The notes beneath the pieces are model-generated. The model was not told the origin of the DNA and did no database searches. It worked only from the letters and a program-made list of their open reading frames with translations. A DNA stretch of 64,000 nucleotides. It comes from Pseudomonas sp. UBA6562. GTDB lineage: Bacteria > Pseudomonadota > Gammaproteobacteria > Pseudomonadales > Pseudomonadaceae. The stretch is taken from positions 62,001 to 126,000 of the forward strand of contig NZ_DJJS01000004.1 of NCBI RefSeq assembly GCF_002434265.1, read 5' to 3'. A program made the position numbers and the translations under genes. This document shows, piece after piece, positions 35,510 through 43,703 of this stretch; the first letter of the stretch is position 1, and every line of letters starts with the position of its first letter.

Positions 35510-36379
35510 ATGCAAGGCGCGATGGTACGTCATCAGCAACCCGCCCCCGGCCGCAGCAAGCCGGTGCCGCGTGGTGCCAGCCGACTGGAGGCCACCGAGC
35601 CGATGTCGGCGCGCCTGCCCAAAGCCAACTTCTCGGTGCTCAAGCGTCTGCTGTGGCCCGTGTTGTTGGTCGCGGCCGGGTTCGGTGCGTACGAAGGGGC
35701 GATCCGCCTCATGCCCTATGCCGATCGCCCGATCAGCAAGATCGCCGTGCAGGGCGACCTCAGCTACATCAGCCAGCAGGCGGTGCAGCAGCGGATCGCG
35801 CCCTTCGTGGCGGCAAGCTTCTTCAGCGTCGATCTGGCAGCGATGCGCAGCGAGCTCGAAACCATGCCGTGGATCGCCCACGCCGAAGTGCGTCGGGTCT
35901 GGCCCGACGAGGTGGTGGTGCGCCTGGAAGAGCAACTGCCGGTGGCCCGTTGGGGCGACGCGGCGCTGCTCAACAACCAGGGCCAGGCCTTCACGCCGCG
36001 CGAGCTGTCCAACTACAACCACTTGCCGCAGCTTGCCGGGCCGCAACGCGCCCAGCAGCAAGTGATGCAGCAGTACCAGGTCTTGAGCCAGATGCTGCGC
36101 CCCCTCGGCTTCTCCATTGCGCGTTTGGAATTGCGCGAGCGGGGCAGCTGGTTCCTGACCACCGGCGGCGGCAGCTCGGGCGCCGGTATCGAACTGCTGC
36201 TGGGGCGTGACCATTTGCTCGAGAAGATGCGCCGTTTCATTGCCATATACGACAAGACGCTCAAAGAGCAGATCAACAATATCGCCCGCATTGATCTGCG
36301 TTACGCCAACGGCCTGGCCGTGGGCTGGCGGGAACCGATTGCACCGACGACGGCCGACCCCGCCGTCGCGAAGAATTAG
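35510..36379 (+). CDS. ftsQ: Cell division protein FtsQ
   Basis: 289 residues, single-pass. A basic cytoplasmic N-terminus (about 1-45) precedes the transmembrane helix (about 47-65, LLWPVLLVAAGFGAYEGAI). The POTRA domain follows (ISKIAVQGDLSYISQQAVQQRI), then the beta domain (MPWIAHAEVRRVWPDEVVVRLEEQLPVARWG). FtsQ binds FtsB/FtsL and recruits the late divisome. The ATG at 35510 was chosen for position after ddlB; a later Met (MVRHQQPAPG, five codons on) is also possible. Confidence 0.95.
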   Translation: MQGAMVRHQQPAPGRSKPVPRGASRLEATEPMSARLPKANFSVLKRLLWPVLLVAAGFGAYEGAIRLMPYADRPISKIAVQGDLSYISQQAVQQRIAPFVAASFFSVDLAAMRSELETMPWIAHAEVRRVWPDEVVVRLEEQLPVARWGDAALLNNQGQAFTPRELSNYNHLPQLAGPQRAQQQVMQQYQVLSQMLRPLGFSIARLELRERGSWFLTTGGGSSGAGIELLLGRDHLLEKMRRFIAIYDKTLKEQINNIARIDLRYANGLAVGWREPIAPTTADPAVAKN

Positions 36380-36393
36380 AGAGAGGCAGGACC

Positions 36394-37650
36394 ATGGCAA
36401 ACGCGCATAGCGGCAAAATGATCGTCGGGCTGGACATCGGTACGTCCAAGGTGGTGGCGCTGGTGGGTGAAGTCGCCGCCGACGGCACCCTGGAAATCGT
36501 GGGCATCGGCACCCATCCGTCACGCGGCTTGAAAAAAGGCGTGGTGGTCAACATCGAGTCGACGGTGCAGTCGATCCAGCGCGCCGTGGAAGAAGCGCAG
36601 CTAATGGCCGGCTGCCGCATCCACTCGGCCTTCGTCGGGGTGGCCGGCAACCACATCCGCAGCCTCAACTCCCACGGCATCGTCGCCATCCGCGACCGCG
36701 AGGTCAGCACCGCCGACCTGGAACGGGTGCTGGACGCGGCCCAGGCCGTCGCCATCCCGGCCGACCAGCGCGTGCTGCATACGCTGCCCCAGGACTACGT
36801 GATCGACAATCAAGAAGGCGTGCGCGAGCCCTTGGGCATGTCGGGCGTGCGTCTGGAAGCCAAGGTCCACGTGGTGACCTGCGCGGTGAACGCGGCGCAG
36901 AACATCGAGAAGTGCGTGCGCCGCTGCGGCCTGGAAATCGACGATATCATCCTCGAGCAACTGGCCTCGGCCTACGCCGTGCTGACCGATGACGAGAAAG
37001 AGCTGGGCGTGTGCATCGTCGACATCGGCGGCGGCACTACCGACATCGCCATCTTCACCGAAGGCGCCATTCGCCACACCGCGGTGATTCCGATCGCCGG
37101 CGACCAGGTCACCAACGACATCGCCATGGCGCTGCGCACGCCGACCCAGTACGCCGAAGAAATCAAGATCCGTTACGCCTGCGCCCTGGCCAAACTGGCC
37201 GGTGCCGGTGAAACCATCAAGGTGCCGAGCGTGGGCGACCGTCCGCCGCGCGAGCTGTCGCGCCAGGCGTTGGCCGAAGTGGTGGAGCCGCGTTACGACG
37301 AGCTGTTCACCCTGATCCAGGCGGAACTGCGTCGCAGTGGCTACGAAGACCTCATCCCCGCGGGCATCGTCCTCACCGGCGGCACCGCGAAGATGGAAGG
37401 CGCCGTAGAGTTGGCCGAAGAAATCTTCCACATGCCGGTACGCCTGGGCGTACCGCACAGCGTCCGGGGTCTGAGCGACGTCGTGCGCAACCCAATCTAT
37501 TCCACCGGCGTAGGCTTGCTCAGCTACGGTTTGCATAAGCAGACCGATGAGCTGCCGTTGTCCGGTAACAGCAACAACAACAGCTATGGCGATGAACCTA
37601 AGGCTCCAGTGCTCGAACGCTTCAAGCGCTGGGTGCAGGGCAATTTCTAA
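36394..37650 (+). CDS. ftsA: Cell division protein FtsA
   Basis: 418 residues, actin-like ATPase. Phosphate loop IVGLDIGTSKVVALVGEV at the start, a 1C domain replacing actin 1B (about 85-165), the second phosphate motif CIVDIGGGTTDIAIF near 207 and the adenosine motif GIVLTGGTAKMEGA near 325. The C-terminal ERFKRWVQGNF is the amphipathic membrane-targeting helix. It tethers FtsZ filaments to the membrane. It begins 14 bp after ftsQ behind AGAGAGGCAGG and is 55 bp from ftsZ. Confidence 0.97.
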   Translation: MANAHSGKMIVGLDIGTSKVVALVGEVAADGTLEIVGIGTHPSRGLKKGVVVNIESTVQSIQRAVEEAQLMAGCRIHSAFVGVAGNHIRSLNSHGIVAIRDREVSTADLERVLDAAQAVAIPADQRVLHTLPQDYVIDNQEGVREPLGMSGVRLEAKVHVVTCAVNAAQNIEKCVRRCGLEIDDIILEQLASAYAVLTDDEKELGVCIVDIGGGTTDIAIFTEGAIRHTAVIPIAGDQVTNDIAMALRTPTQYAEEIKIRYACALAKLAGAGETIKVPSVGDRPPRELSRQALAEVVEPRYDELFTLIQAELRRSGYEDLIPAGIVLTGGTAKMEGAVELAEEIFHMPVRLGVPHSVRGLSDVVRNPIYSTGVGLLSYGLHKQTDELPLSGNSNNNSYGDEPKAPVLERFKRWVQGNF

Positions 37651-37705
37651 GTTTCAAAGCAGTAGTGGTAGGCGCAACAACTAGAGAACTGTAAGGAGAG
37701 GGAAA

Positions 37706-38908
37706 ATGTTCGAGCTCGTAGACAACGTCCCGCAAAGTCCGGTCATCAAGGTGATCGGCGTCGGTGGCGGCGGTGGCAACGCCGTCAACCACATGGTCAA
37801 AAGCAGCATCGAAGGCGTCGAATTCATCTGCGCCAACACCGATGCCCAGGCGCTCAAGAGCATCGGTGCGCGTACTATCCTGCAACTGGGTACCGGGGTC
37901 ACCAAAGGCCTGGGCGCAGGTGCCAACCCGGAAGTCGGCCGTCAGGCCGCACTGGAGGACCGCGAGCGCATCGCCGAGGTGCTGCAGGGCACCAACATGG
38001 TCTTCATCACCACCGGCATGGGTGGCGGTACCGGTACCGGTGCAGCGCCGATCATCGCCGAAGTGGCCAAGGAAATGGGCATCCTCACCGTTGCGGTGGT
38101 GACCCGTCCGTTCCCCTTCGAGGGTCGCAAGCGCATGCAGATCGCCGACGAAGGCATCCGCATGCTGGCTGAAAGCGTCGACTCGCTGATCACCATTCCC
38201 AACGAAAAACTCCTGACCATCCTGGGCAAGGACGCCAGCCTGCTGTCCGCCTTCGCCAAGGCCGACGACGTGCTGGCCGGTGCCGTTCGCGGTATCTCCG
38301 ACATCATCAAGCGTCCGGGCATGATCAACGTCGACTTCGCCGACGTGCGCACCGTGATGGGCGAAATGGGCATGGCGATGATGGGCACCGGCTGCGCCAG
38401 CGGTCCGAACCGTGCTCGCGAAGCCACCGAGGCGGCCATCCGCAACCCGCTGCTCGAAGACGTCAACCTGCAGGGCGCCCGCGGCATCCTGGTCAACATC
38501 ACCGCCGGTCCCGACCTGTCGCTGGGCGAGTACTCCGACGTGGGTAGCATCATCGAGGCCTTCGCCTCCGACCATGCCATGGTCAAGGTCGGCACCGTGA
38601 TCGACCCGGACATGCGCGACGAACTGCACGTGACCGTCGTGGCCACCGGCCTCGGTGCGCGCATCGAGAAGCCGGTCAAGGTGGTCGACAACACCCTGCA
38701 AACCGCCCAGGCGGTGTACGAGTCGTCCAACCCGGCCGCCGCCAGCCGCCCGACCGAGAAAGCGGAAGTCAACTACCGCGATCTGGAGCGTCCGACCGTC
38801 ATGCGCAACCAGGCGCACGCCGGCACGTCCGCTGCGGCCAAGCTGAACCCTCAGGACGATCTGGATTACCTGGACATTCCAGCCTTCCTGCGTCGTCAGG
38901 CCGATTGA
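37706..38908 (+). CDS. ftsZ: Cell division GTPase FtsZ
   Basis: 400 residues, tubulin-like. N-terminal GVGGGGGNAVNHM loop, tubulin signature GGGTGTGAAPIIAE near residue 107, and the T7 loop NVDFADVRTVMGEMGMA near 208. A variable linker follows, then the conserved C-terminal peptide DYLDIPAFLRRQAD, which binds FtsA and ZipA. It forms the Z-ring. A strong ribosome binding site (AAGGAGAGG) lies 7 bp before the ATG at 37706. The 112 bp to lpxC carry a separate promoter. Confidence 0.98.
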   Translation: MFELVDNVPQSPVIKVIGVGGGGGNAVNHMVKSSIEGVEFICANTDAQALKSIGARTILQLGTGVTKGLGAGANPEVGRQAALEDRERIAEVLQGTNMVFITTGMGGGTGTGAAPIIAEVAKEMGILTVAVVTRPFPFEGRKRMQIADEGIRMLAESVDSLITIPNEKLLTILGKDASLLSAFAKADDVLAGAVRGISDIIKRPGMINVDFADVRTVMGEMGMAMMGTGCASGPNRAREATEAAIRNPLLEDVNLQGARGILVNITAGPDLSLGEYSDVGSIIEAFASDHAMVKVGTVIDPDMRDELHVTVVATGLGARIEKPVKVVDNTLQTAQAVYESSNPAAASRPTEKAEVNYRDLERPTVMRNQAHAGTSAAAKLNPQDDLDYLDIPAFLRRQAD

Positions 38909-38937
38909 TGGAATTTATCAGGACTATAGGGGTGATT

Positions 38938-38988
38938 GGTATTCATCAAAGGTTGGCTCTGGTATTATTTCCAGCCTTTGTTGATACC
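38938..38988 (+). promoter_or_regulatory. lpxC promoter (extended -10) inside an imperfect inverted repeat
   Basis: TGGTATTAT at 38960-38968 is an extended -10 element with no clear -35. It sits in the loop of an imperfect inverted repeat whose arms run GGTATTCATCAAAGG...GGCT (from 38938) and AGCC...TTTGTTGATACC (to 38988). Transcription would start about 45 bp before lpxC. The repeat may be a regulator site or, in RNA from ftsZ, a hairpin. Confidence 0.5.
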
Positions 38989-39020
38989 TGTTCGCAATTA
39001 GCGATGAAGCGGCCAATGCC

Positions 39021-39932
39021 ATGATTAGACAACGCACCCTGAAGAACACCATTCGCGCTACCGGCATCGGCCTGCATTCCGGTGAGAAGGTCTACCTGAC
39101 CCTCAAGCCGGCGCCCGTCGATACCGGCATCGTCTTCCGCCGTGCCGATCTCGACCCTGTGGTCGAAATCGCCGCACGTGCGGCCAATGTCGGTGAGACC
39201 ACCATGTCCACCACACTGGTCAACGGTGACGTCAAAGTCGATACGGTCGAGCACTTGCTGTCCGCCATGGCGGGTCTGGGCATCGATAACGCCTACGTCG
39301 AGCTCTCCGCCTCGGAAGTGCCGATCATGGACGGCAGCGCCGGTCCGTTCGTATTCCTGATTCAATCCGCCGGTCTCGAAGAACAGGACGCACCCAAGAA
39401 GTTCATCCGCATCCTGCGTGAGGTAACCGTGGAGGAGGGCGACAAGCGCGCCACCTTCCTGCCTTTCGAAGGGTTCAAGGTGAGTTTCGAGATTGATTTC
39501 GATCACCCGGTTCTACGTAACCGCACGCAGAGCGCCAGCGTCGATTTCTCGAGCACCTCGTTCGTGAAGGAAGTCAGCCGCGCACGTACTTTCGGTTTCA
39601 TGCGTGACATCGAATACCTGCGCAAGCACAACCTCGCACTCGGCGGCAGCGTCGACAACGCCATCGTGGTGGATGAGGAAGGCGTGCTCAACGAAGACGG
39701 TCTTCGTTACGAAGACGAATTCGTCAAGCACAAGATTCTCGACGCGATTGGCGATCTCTACCTGCTGGGCAACAGCCTGATCGGCGAATTCAAGGGCTAC
39801 AAGTCCGGCCATTCGCTGAACAACCAGCTGTTGCGCAAATTGATCGCCGAAACGGATGCTTGGGAAGTGGTCGTTTTCGAAGACGCCAGTACGGCGCCTA
39901 TCTCCTACATGCGCCCTGTTGCAGCGGTGTAA
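39021..39932 (+). CDS. lpxC: UDP-3-O-acyl-N-acetylglucosamine deacetylase LpxC
   Basis: 303 residues, the standard length in Pseudomonas. Zinc ligands are visible: His in VDTVEHLLSAMAG (about residue 78), His in SGHSLNNQLL (about 237) and Asp in DAIGDLYLLG (about 241); catalytic residues lie in IMDGSAGPFVFLIQ and the late His region. It is the first committed step of lipid A synthesis and the target of the hydroxamate CHIR-090 class. It ends the dcw cluster, as usual in pseudomonads, and is closed by a hairpin at 39959-39983. Confidence 0.97.
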   Translation: MIRQRTLKNTIRATGIGLHSGEKVYLTLKPAPVDTGIVFRRADLDPVVEIAARAANVGETTMSTTLVNGDVKVDTVEHLLSAMAGLGIDNAYVELSASEVPIMDGSAGPFVFLIQSAGLEEQDAPKKFIRILREVTVEEGDKRATFLPFEGFKVSFEIDFDHPVLRNRTQSASVDFSSTSFVKEVSRARTFGFMRDIEYLRKHNLALGGSVDNAIVVDEEGVLNEDGLRYEDEFVKHKILDAIGDLYLLGNSLIGEFKGYKSGHSLNNQLLRKLIAETDAWEVVVFEDASTAPISYMRPVAAV

Positions 39933-39958
39933 GTTCGAACACTCTCTAGTCGTTCTTG

Positions 39959-39983
39959 AGGCCACCTTCGGGTGGCCTTTTTA
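39959..39983 (+). terminator. Terminator after lpxC (end of dcw cluster)
   Basis: An 8-bp stem AGGCCACC / GGTGGCCT with a TTCG tetraloop is followed by TTTTATT, 26 bp past the lpxC stop. Confidence 0.92.
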
Positions 39984-40021
39984 TTGGGCCCCGATAAGCC
40001 GACGACGCGCGAAGGAGTCGA

Positions 40022-40477
40022 TCAATCCTTGCGTGGTCCATGTGCGGCCAAGCGTTCGAGCGCTGCCCGCAGCTTGGGGTCGGTGATGCCTTCGGCCGAA
40101 CCGCGAATACTGTCGGCCGCATCGCTGGACAGCTCCGGGCCCTGGCCCTGGCGCCTGGCCGGCACCAGCGGCGGCTGCACCTTGAACAGTATGCGGTTCA
40201 GGTTCGCGAACGCTTCCAACGCCTGTAACTGGCGCTGCAAGCGCTTCTGCTGATAGCGCAGGCGCGTCGCCCAATGGCCATCGGTGACGATCAGCAACAG
40301 CACGCCGTCGCGCCACGAGGCGATGTGGCAGTGGGCCCGTGCGGCCGGCTGCAGTTGGCTTTCCAGCAGGCGCTGCAAATGCGCGATGCGTTCGGCCTGG
40401 CTGAGCAGACGGCGCAACGGGCGGGCCTGGCGCAATAGCACGGCAGGAGGAAGGGCGGGGGAGGGCTTGTAGGCCAT
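40022..40477 (-). CDS. dciA: DUF721 protein, DciA-like helicase loader
   Basis: 151 residues from the ATG at 40477 (MAYKPSPALPPAV); an upstream in-frame start overlaps non-conserved sequence. The KH-like DUF721 region covers about residues 15-105 (LSQAERIAHLQRLLESQL, DGVLLLIVTDGHWATRLRYQQKRL). DciA is the ancestral loader of the replicative helicase DnaB in bacteria that lack DnaC. It lies between lpxC and secA on the minus strand, the conserved place in many gammaproteobacteria. The short, low-complexity tail is not conserved in my recollection. Confidence 0.85.
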   Translation of the reverse strand: MAYKPSPALPPAVLLRQARPLRRLLSQAERIAHLQRLLESQLQPAARAHCHIASWRDGVLLLIVTDGHWATRLRYQQKRLQRQLQALEAFANLNRILFKVQPPLVPARRQGQGPELSSDAADSIRGSAEGITDPKLRAALERLAAHGPRKD

Positions 40478-40814
40478 GGGCGCATGCCAAAACTGACGAA
40501 GGCGGCAGTCTAACAGAGGTGCGCGCAAGTGCTGGGGGGCGCTACGTTTGCCTTAATTAAACGAATGTGTCCCGGGTATGCAGAAACATGGCCCTAATCA
40601 GTGTCCATAGCTTTCATGATTCGTTGCCTTGAACTTGGCAATAATGACCTTATGTTACAAACGCCCCTGCCAAAGCGCTGTGCCAGCATCGTGGACATCG
40701 ACCACTTTCCTCACCATCGTTTCCGGGTAGAATGCTCGTTCGCATGCGGCCCTCGGCTGCACGGGCGACTCATGGGGCCGCCCTCCATCCCCACGTGTGG
40801 AAGATCCTGCCTAT
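40478..40814. other. Intergenic region between dciA and secA
   Basis: These 337 bp hold the divergent dciA and secA promoters. A -10-like TAGAAT at 40728-40733 could serve secA, but I see no good -35 for it. An open frame at 40601-40864 runs into secA in another frame; it lacks a signal peptide and any arrest motif, so I do not call it a secM-like leader gene. The sequence is more AT-rich near 40550-40660. Confidence 0.5.
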
Positions 40815-43553
40815 ATGTTTGCGCCTTTGTTAAAGAAACTTTTTGGAAGCAAGAACGAGCGTGAAGTCAAACGCATGCTCAAGACGGTCAGCACCGTCAA
40901 TGCCTTCGAAGAGAAAATGGTCGCCCTCTCCGACGAGCAGCTGCGCGCCAAGACCGCAGAGTTCAAAGAGCGCCTGGCCAAAGGCGAGACGCTTGATCAA
41001 CTGCTGCCCGAAGCCTTCGCCGTAGCCCGTGAAGCCGGCAAGCGGGTCATGGGCATGCGCCACTTCGACGTCCAGCTGATCGGCGGCATGACCTTGCACG
41101 AAGGCATGATCGCGGAAATGCGCACCGGCGAAGGCAAGACCCTGGTCGGTACCCTGGCCGTGTACCTCAATGCCCTGTCGGGCAAAGGCGTGCACGTGGT
41201 CACGGTCAACGACTACCTGGCTACCCGGGACGCCAACTGGATGCGCCCGCTGTACGAATTCCTTGGCCTGTCCGTGGGTATCGTTTCGGCGTTCCAGCCA
41301 CCCGAGATGAAGCGCGCCGCCTATGCCGCCGACATCACCTACGGCACCAACAACGAATTCGGTTTCGATTACCTGCGCGACAACATGGCGTTCAGCCAGG
41401 ACGAGAAATTCCAGCGCGAACTCAACTTCGCCGTGATCGACGAAGTCGACTCGATCCTCATCGACGAAGCGCGTACCCCGTTGATCATCTCCGGCCAGGC
41501 CGAAGACAGCTCCAAGCTGTACATCGAGATCAACCGCCTGATCCCGACCCTGACCCAGCACATCGAAGAAGTCGAAGGCCAGGTCACCCAGGAAGGCCAT
41601 TACAGCATCGACGAGAAGACCCGCCAGGTCGAACTCAACGAAGCCGGCCACCAGTTCATCGAAGAGATGCTCACCCAGGCAGGCCTGCTGGCCGAAGGCG
41701 AGAGCCTCTACTCGGCGCACAACCTGGGCCTGCTGACCCACGTCTACGCCGGCCTGCGCGCACACAAGCTGTTCCACCGCAACGTGGAATACATCGTGCA
41801 AGACGGCCAGGTGCTGCTGATCGACGAGCACACCGGCCGCACCATGCCGGGCCGCCGCCTCTCCGAGGGCCTGCACCAGGCCATCGAGGCCAAGGAAAAC
41901 CTGAACATCCAGGCCGAAAGCCAGACCCTGGCCTCGACCACCTTCCAGAACTACTTCCGCCTCTACAACAAGCTGTCCGGCATGACCGGCACCGCCGACA
42001 CCGAAGCGTTCGAGTTCGCCCAGATCTACTCGCTCAACGTGATGGTGATCCCGCCGAACAAGCCGCTGGCGCGCAAGGACTTCAACGACCTGGTCTATCT
42101 GACCTCCGAAGAGAAGTACCAGGCGATCATCGCCGACATCCGCGAGAGCATGGCCCAGGGCCGTCCGGTACTGGTCGGTACGGCCACCATCGAAACCTCC
42201 GAGCACATGTCGCGCCTGCTCACCCAGGAAGGCATCGAGCACAAGGTGCTCAACGCCAAGTACCACGAGAAGGAAGCCGAGATCATTGCCCAGGCCGGTC
42301 GCCCGGGCGCGCTGACCATCGCCACCAACATGGCCGGTCGCGGTACCGACATCCTGCTGGGCGGCAACTGGGAAGCCGAGGTCGCGGCCTTGGAAGACCC
42401 TTCCGCCGAGCAGATCGCGCAGATCAAGGCCGACTGGCAGAAGCGCCACCAGCAAGTCATCGAAACCGGCGGCCTGCACGTCATCGCCTCCGAGCGCCAT
42501 GAATCGCGCCGTATCGACAACCAGCTGCGTGGCCGTTCCGGCCGTCAGGGCGATCCGGGTTCGAGCCGCTTCTACCTGTCGCTCGAAGACAGCCTGATGC
42601 GCATCTTCGCCTCCGACCGCGTGAAGAACTTCATGAAGGCGCTGGGCATGCAGTCCGGCGAGGCCATCGAGCACCGCATGGTCACCAATGCCATCGAGAA
42701 GGCCCAGCGCAAGGTCGAAGGCCGCAACTTCGACATCCGCAAGCAGTTGCTCGAATACGACGACGTGGCCAACGAGCAGCGCAAGGTCATCTACCACATG
42801 CGCAACAGCCTGCTGGCGGCCGAGAACATCGGCGAGACCATCGTCGCCTTCCGCCAGGAAGTGCTCGACACCACCATCAGCCAGCACATCCCGCCGCAAT
42901 CGCTGCCTGAGCAGTGGGACGTGGCCGGTCTGGAAGCTGCGTTGTCCAGCGACTTCGGCATGAAACTGCCGATCCAGCAGTGGCTCGACGAAGACGACCA
43001 CCTCTACGAAGAGACCCTGCGCGAGCGACTGCTCAGCGAGATCACCACCGCTTACACCGAGAAGGAAGACCAGGCGGGCGAAGAGGCGCTGCGCAGCTTC
43101 GAGAAACAGATTCTGCTGCGCGTGCTGGACGACCTGTGGAAAGACCACCTGTCGACCATGGACCACCTGCGCCACGGTATCCACCTGCGCGGCTATGCGC
43201 AGAAGAACCCCAAGCAGGAGTACAAGCGCGAGTCGTTCACCCTGTTCCAGGAGCTGCTGGAGTCGATCAAACGCGACGCCATCCGCGTGCTGTCCCATGT
43301 GCAGGTACGCCGCGAAGATCCGGAAGAGGAAGAGGCGCGTCTGCGTCGCGACGCCGAGGAGTTGGCCAGCCGCATGCAGTTCGAGCACGCGCCGGCGCCA
43401 GGTCTGGACGTCGACCCCGAAGCGGTGGAAGAGCCGACCGCGGTGGTCGCAGCCGCAGAGCCCGTGCGCAACGACCAGAAGCTGGGTCGCAACGAGCTGT
43501 GCTGGTGTGGTTCGGGCAAGAAGTTCAAGCACTGTCACGGCCAGATCGAGTGA
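40815..43553 (+). CDS. secA: Protein translocase ATPase SecA
   Basis: 912 residues from the ATG at 40815 (MFAPLLKKLFGSKNEREVK). DEAD-like motor: Walker A region EMRTGEGKTLVGTL near residue 102 and Walker B VIDEVDSILIDEAR near 208. The preprotein cross-linking domain, the helical scaffold and the second motor domain follow (TNMAGRGTDILLGGNWE). The C-terminal zinc finger CWCGSGKKFKHCH is intact and should bind SecB and phospholipids. It powers Sec export through SecYEG. No secM homolog precedes it. Followed by two hairpins. Confidence 0.98.
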   Translation: MFAPLLKKLFGSKNEREVKRMLKTVSTVNAFEEKMVALSDEQLRAKTAEFKERLAKGETLDQLLPEAFAVAREAGKRVMGMRHFDVQLIGGMTLHEGMIAEMRTGEGKTLVGTLAVYLNALSGKGVHVVTVNDYLATRDANWMRPLYEFLGLSVGIVSAFQPPEMKRAAYAADITYGTNNEFGFDYLRDNMAFSQDEKFQRELNFAVIDEVDSILIDEARTPLIISGQAEDSSKLYIEINRLIPTLTQHIEEVEGQVTQEGHYSIDEKTRQVELNEAGHQFIEEMLTQAGLLAEGESLYSAHNLGLLTHVYAGLRAHKLFHRNVEYIVQDGQVLLIDEHTGRTMPGRRLSEGLHQAIEAKENLNIQAESQTLASTTFQNYFRLYNKLSGMTGTADTEAFEFAQIYSLNVMVIPPNKPLARKDFNDLVYLTSEEKYQAIIADIRESMAQGRPVLVGTATIETSEHMSRLLTQEGIEHKVLNAKYHEKEAEIIAQAGRPGALTIATNMAGRGTDILLGGNWEAEVAALEDPSAEQIAQIKADWQKRHQQVIETGGLHVIASERHESRRIDNQLRGRSGRQGDPGSSRFYLSLEDSLMRIFASDRVKNFMKALGMQSGEAIEHRMVTNAIEKAQRKVEGRNFDIRKQLLEYDDVANEQRKVIYHMRNSLLAAENIGETIVAFRQEVLDTTISQHIPPQSLPEQWDVAGLEAALSSDFGMKLPIQQWLDEDDHLYEETLRERLLSEITTAYTEKEDQAGEEALRSFEKQILLRVLDDLWKDHLSTMDHLRHGIHLRGYAQKNPKQEYKRESFTLFQELLESIKRDAIRVLSHVQVRREDPEEEEARLRRDAEELASRMQFEHAPAPGLDVDPEAVEEPTAVVAAAEPVRNDQKLGRNELCWCGSGKKFKHCHGQIE

Positions 43554-43573
43554 CACGGGCCGCATGGCCCATC

Positions 43574-43598
43574 CAGGCCAGGTGACACACCTGGCCTG
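43574..43598. repeat. Perfect 11-bp inverted repeat after secA
   Basis: CAGGCCAGGTG and CACCTGGCCTG are separated by ACA and lie 21 bp past the secA stop. There is no T-run, so it is not a classical terminator itself; it may protect the secA mRNA 3' end or assist the hairpin that follows. Confidence 0.7.
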
Positions 43599-43611
43599 AC
43601 GATCGCAACAC

Positions 43612-43642
43612 CCGGGGCCGCTCAGCGGCCCCGGTCATTTTT
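43612..43642 (+). terminator. Terminator after secA
   Basis: A GC-rich 10-bp stem CCGGGGCCGC / GCGGCCCCGG with a three-base loop is followed by TCATTTTT. Confidence 0.85.
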
Positions 43643-43703
43643 CAAGCGGCTGCGCCAGTGAAGGCGTGCCGATACCCCCACTGTTTTGTCTAGGAGCGCT
43701 TAC

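Noticed and set aside
40601..40864. Possible secM-like leader gene before secA
   Set aside because: No signal peptide, no arrest motif and it overlaps secA in another frame.
40830..43565. A 911-codon open frame on the minus strand opposite secA
   Set aside because: A codon-bias shadow of the GC-rich secA; no ribosome binding site or family motif, and composition is low-complexity in Val/Gly/Asp/His.
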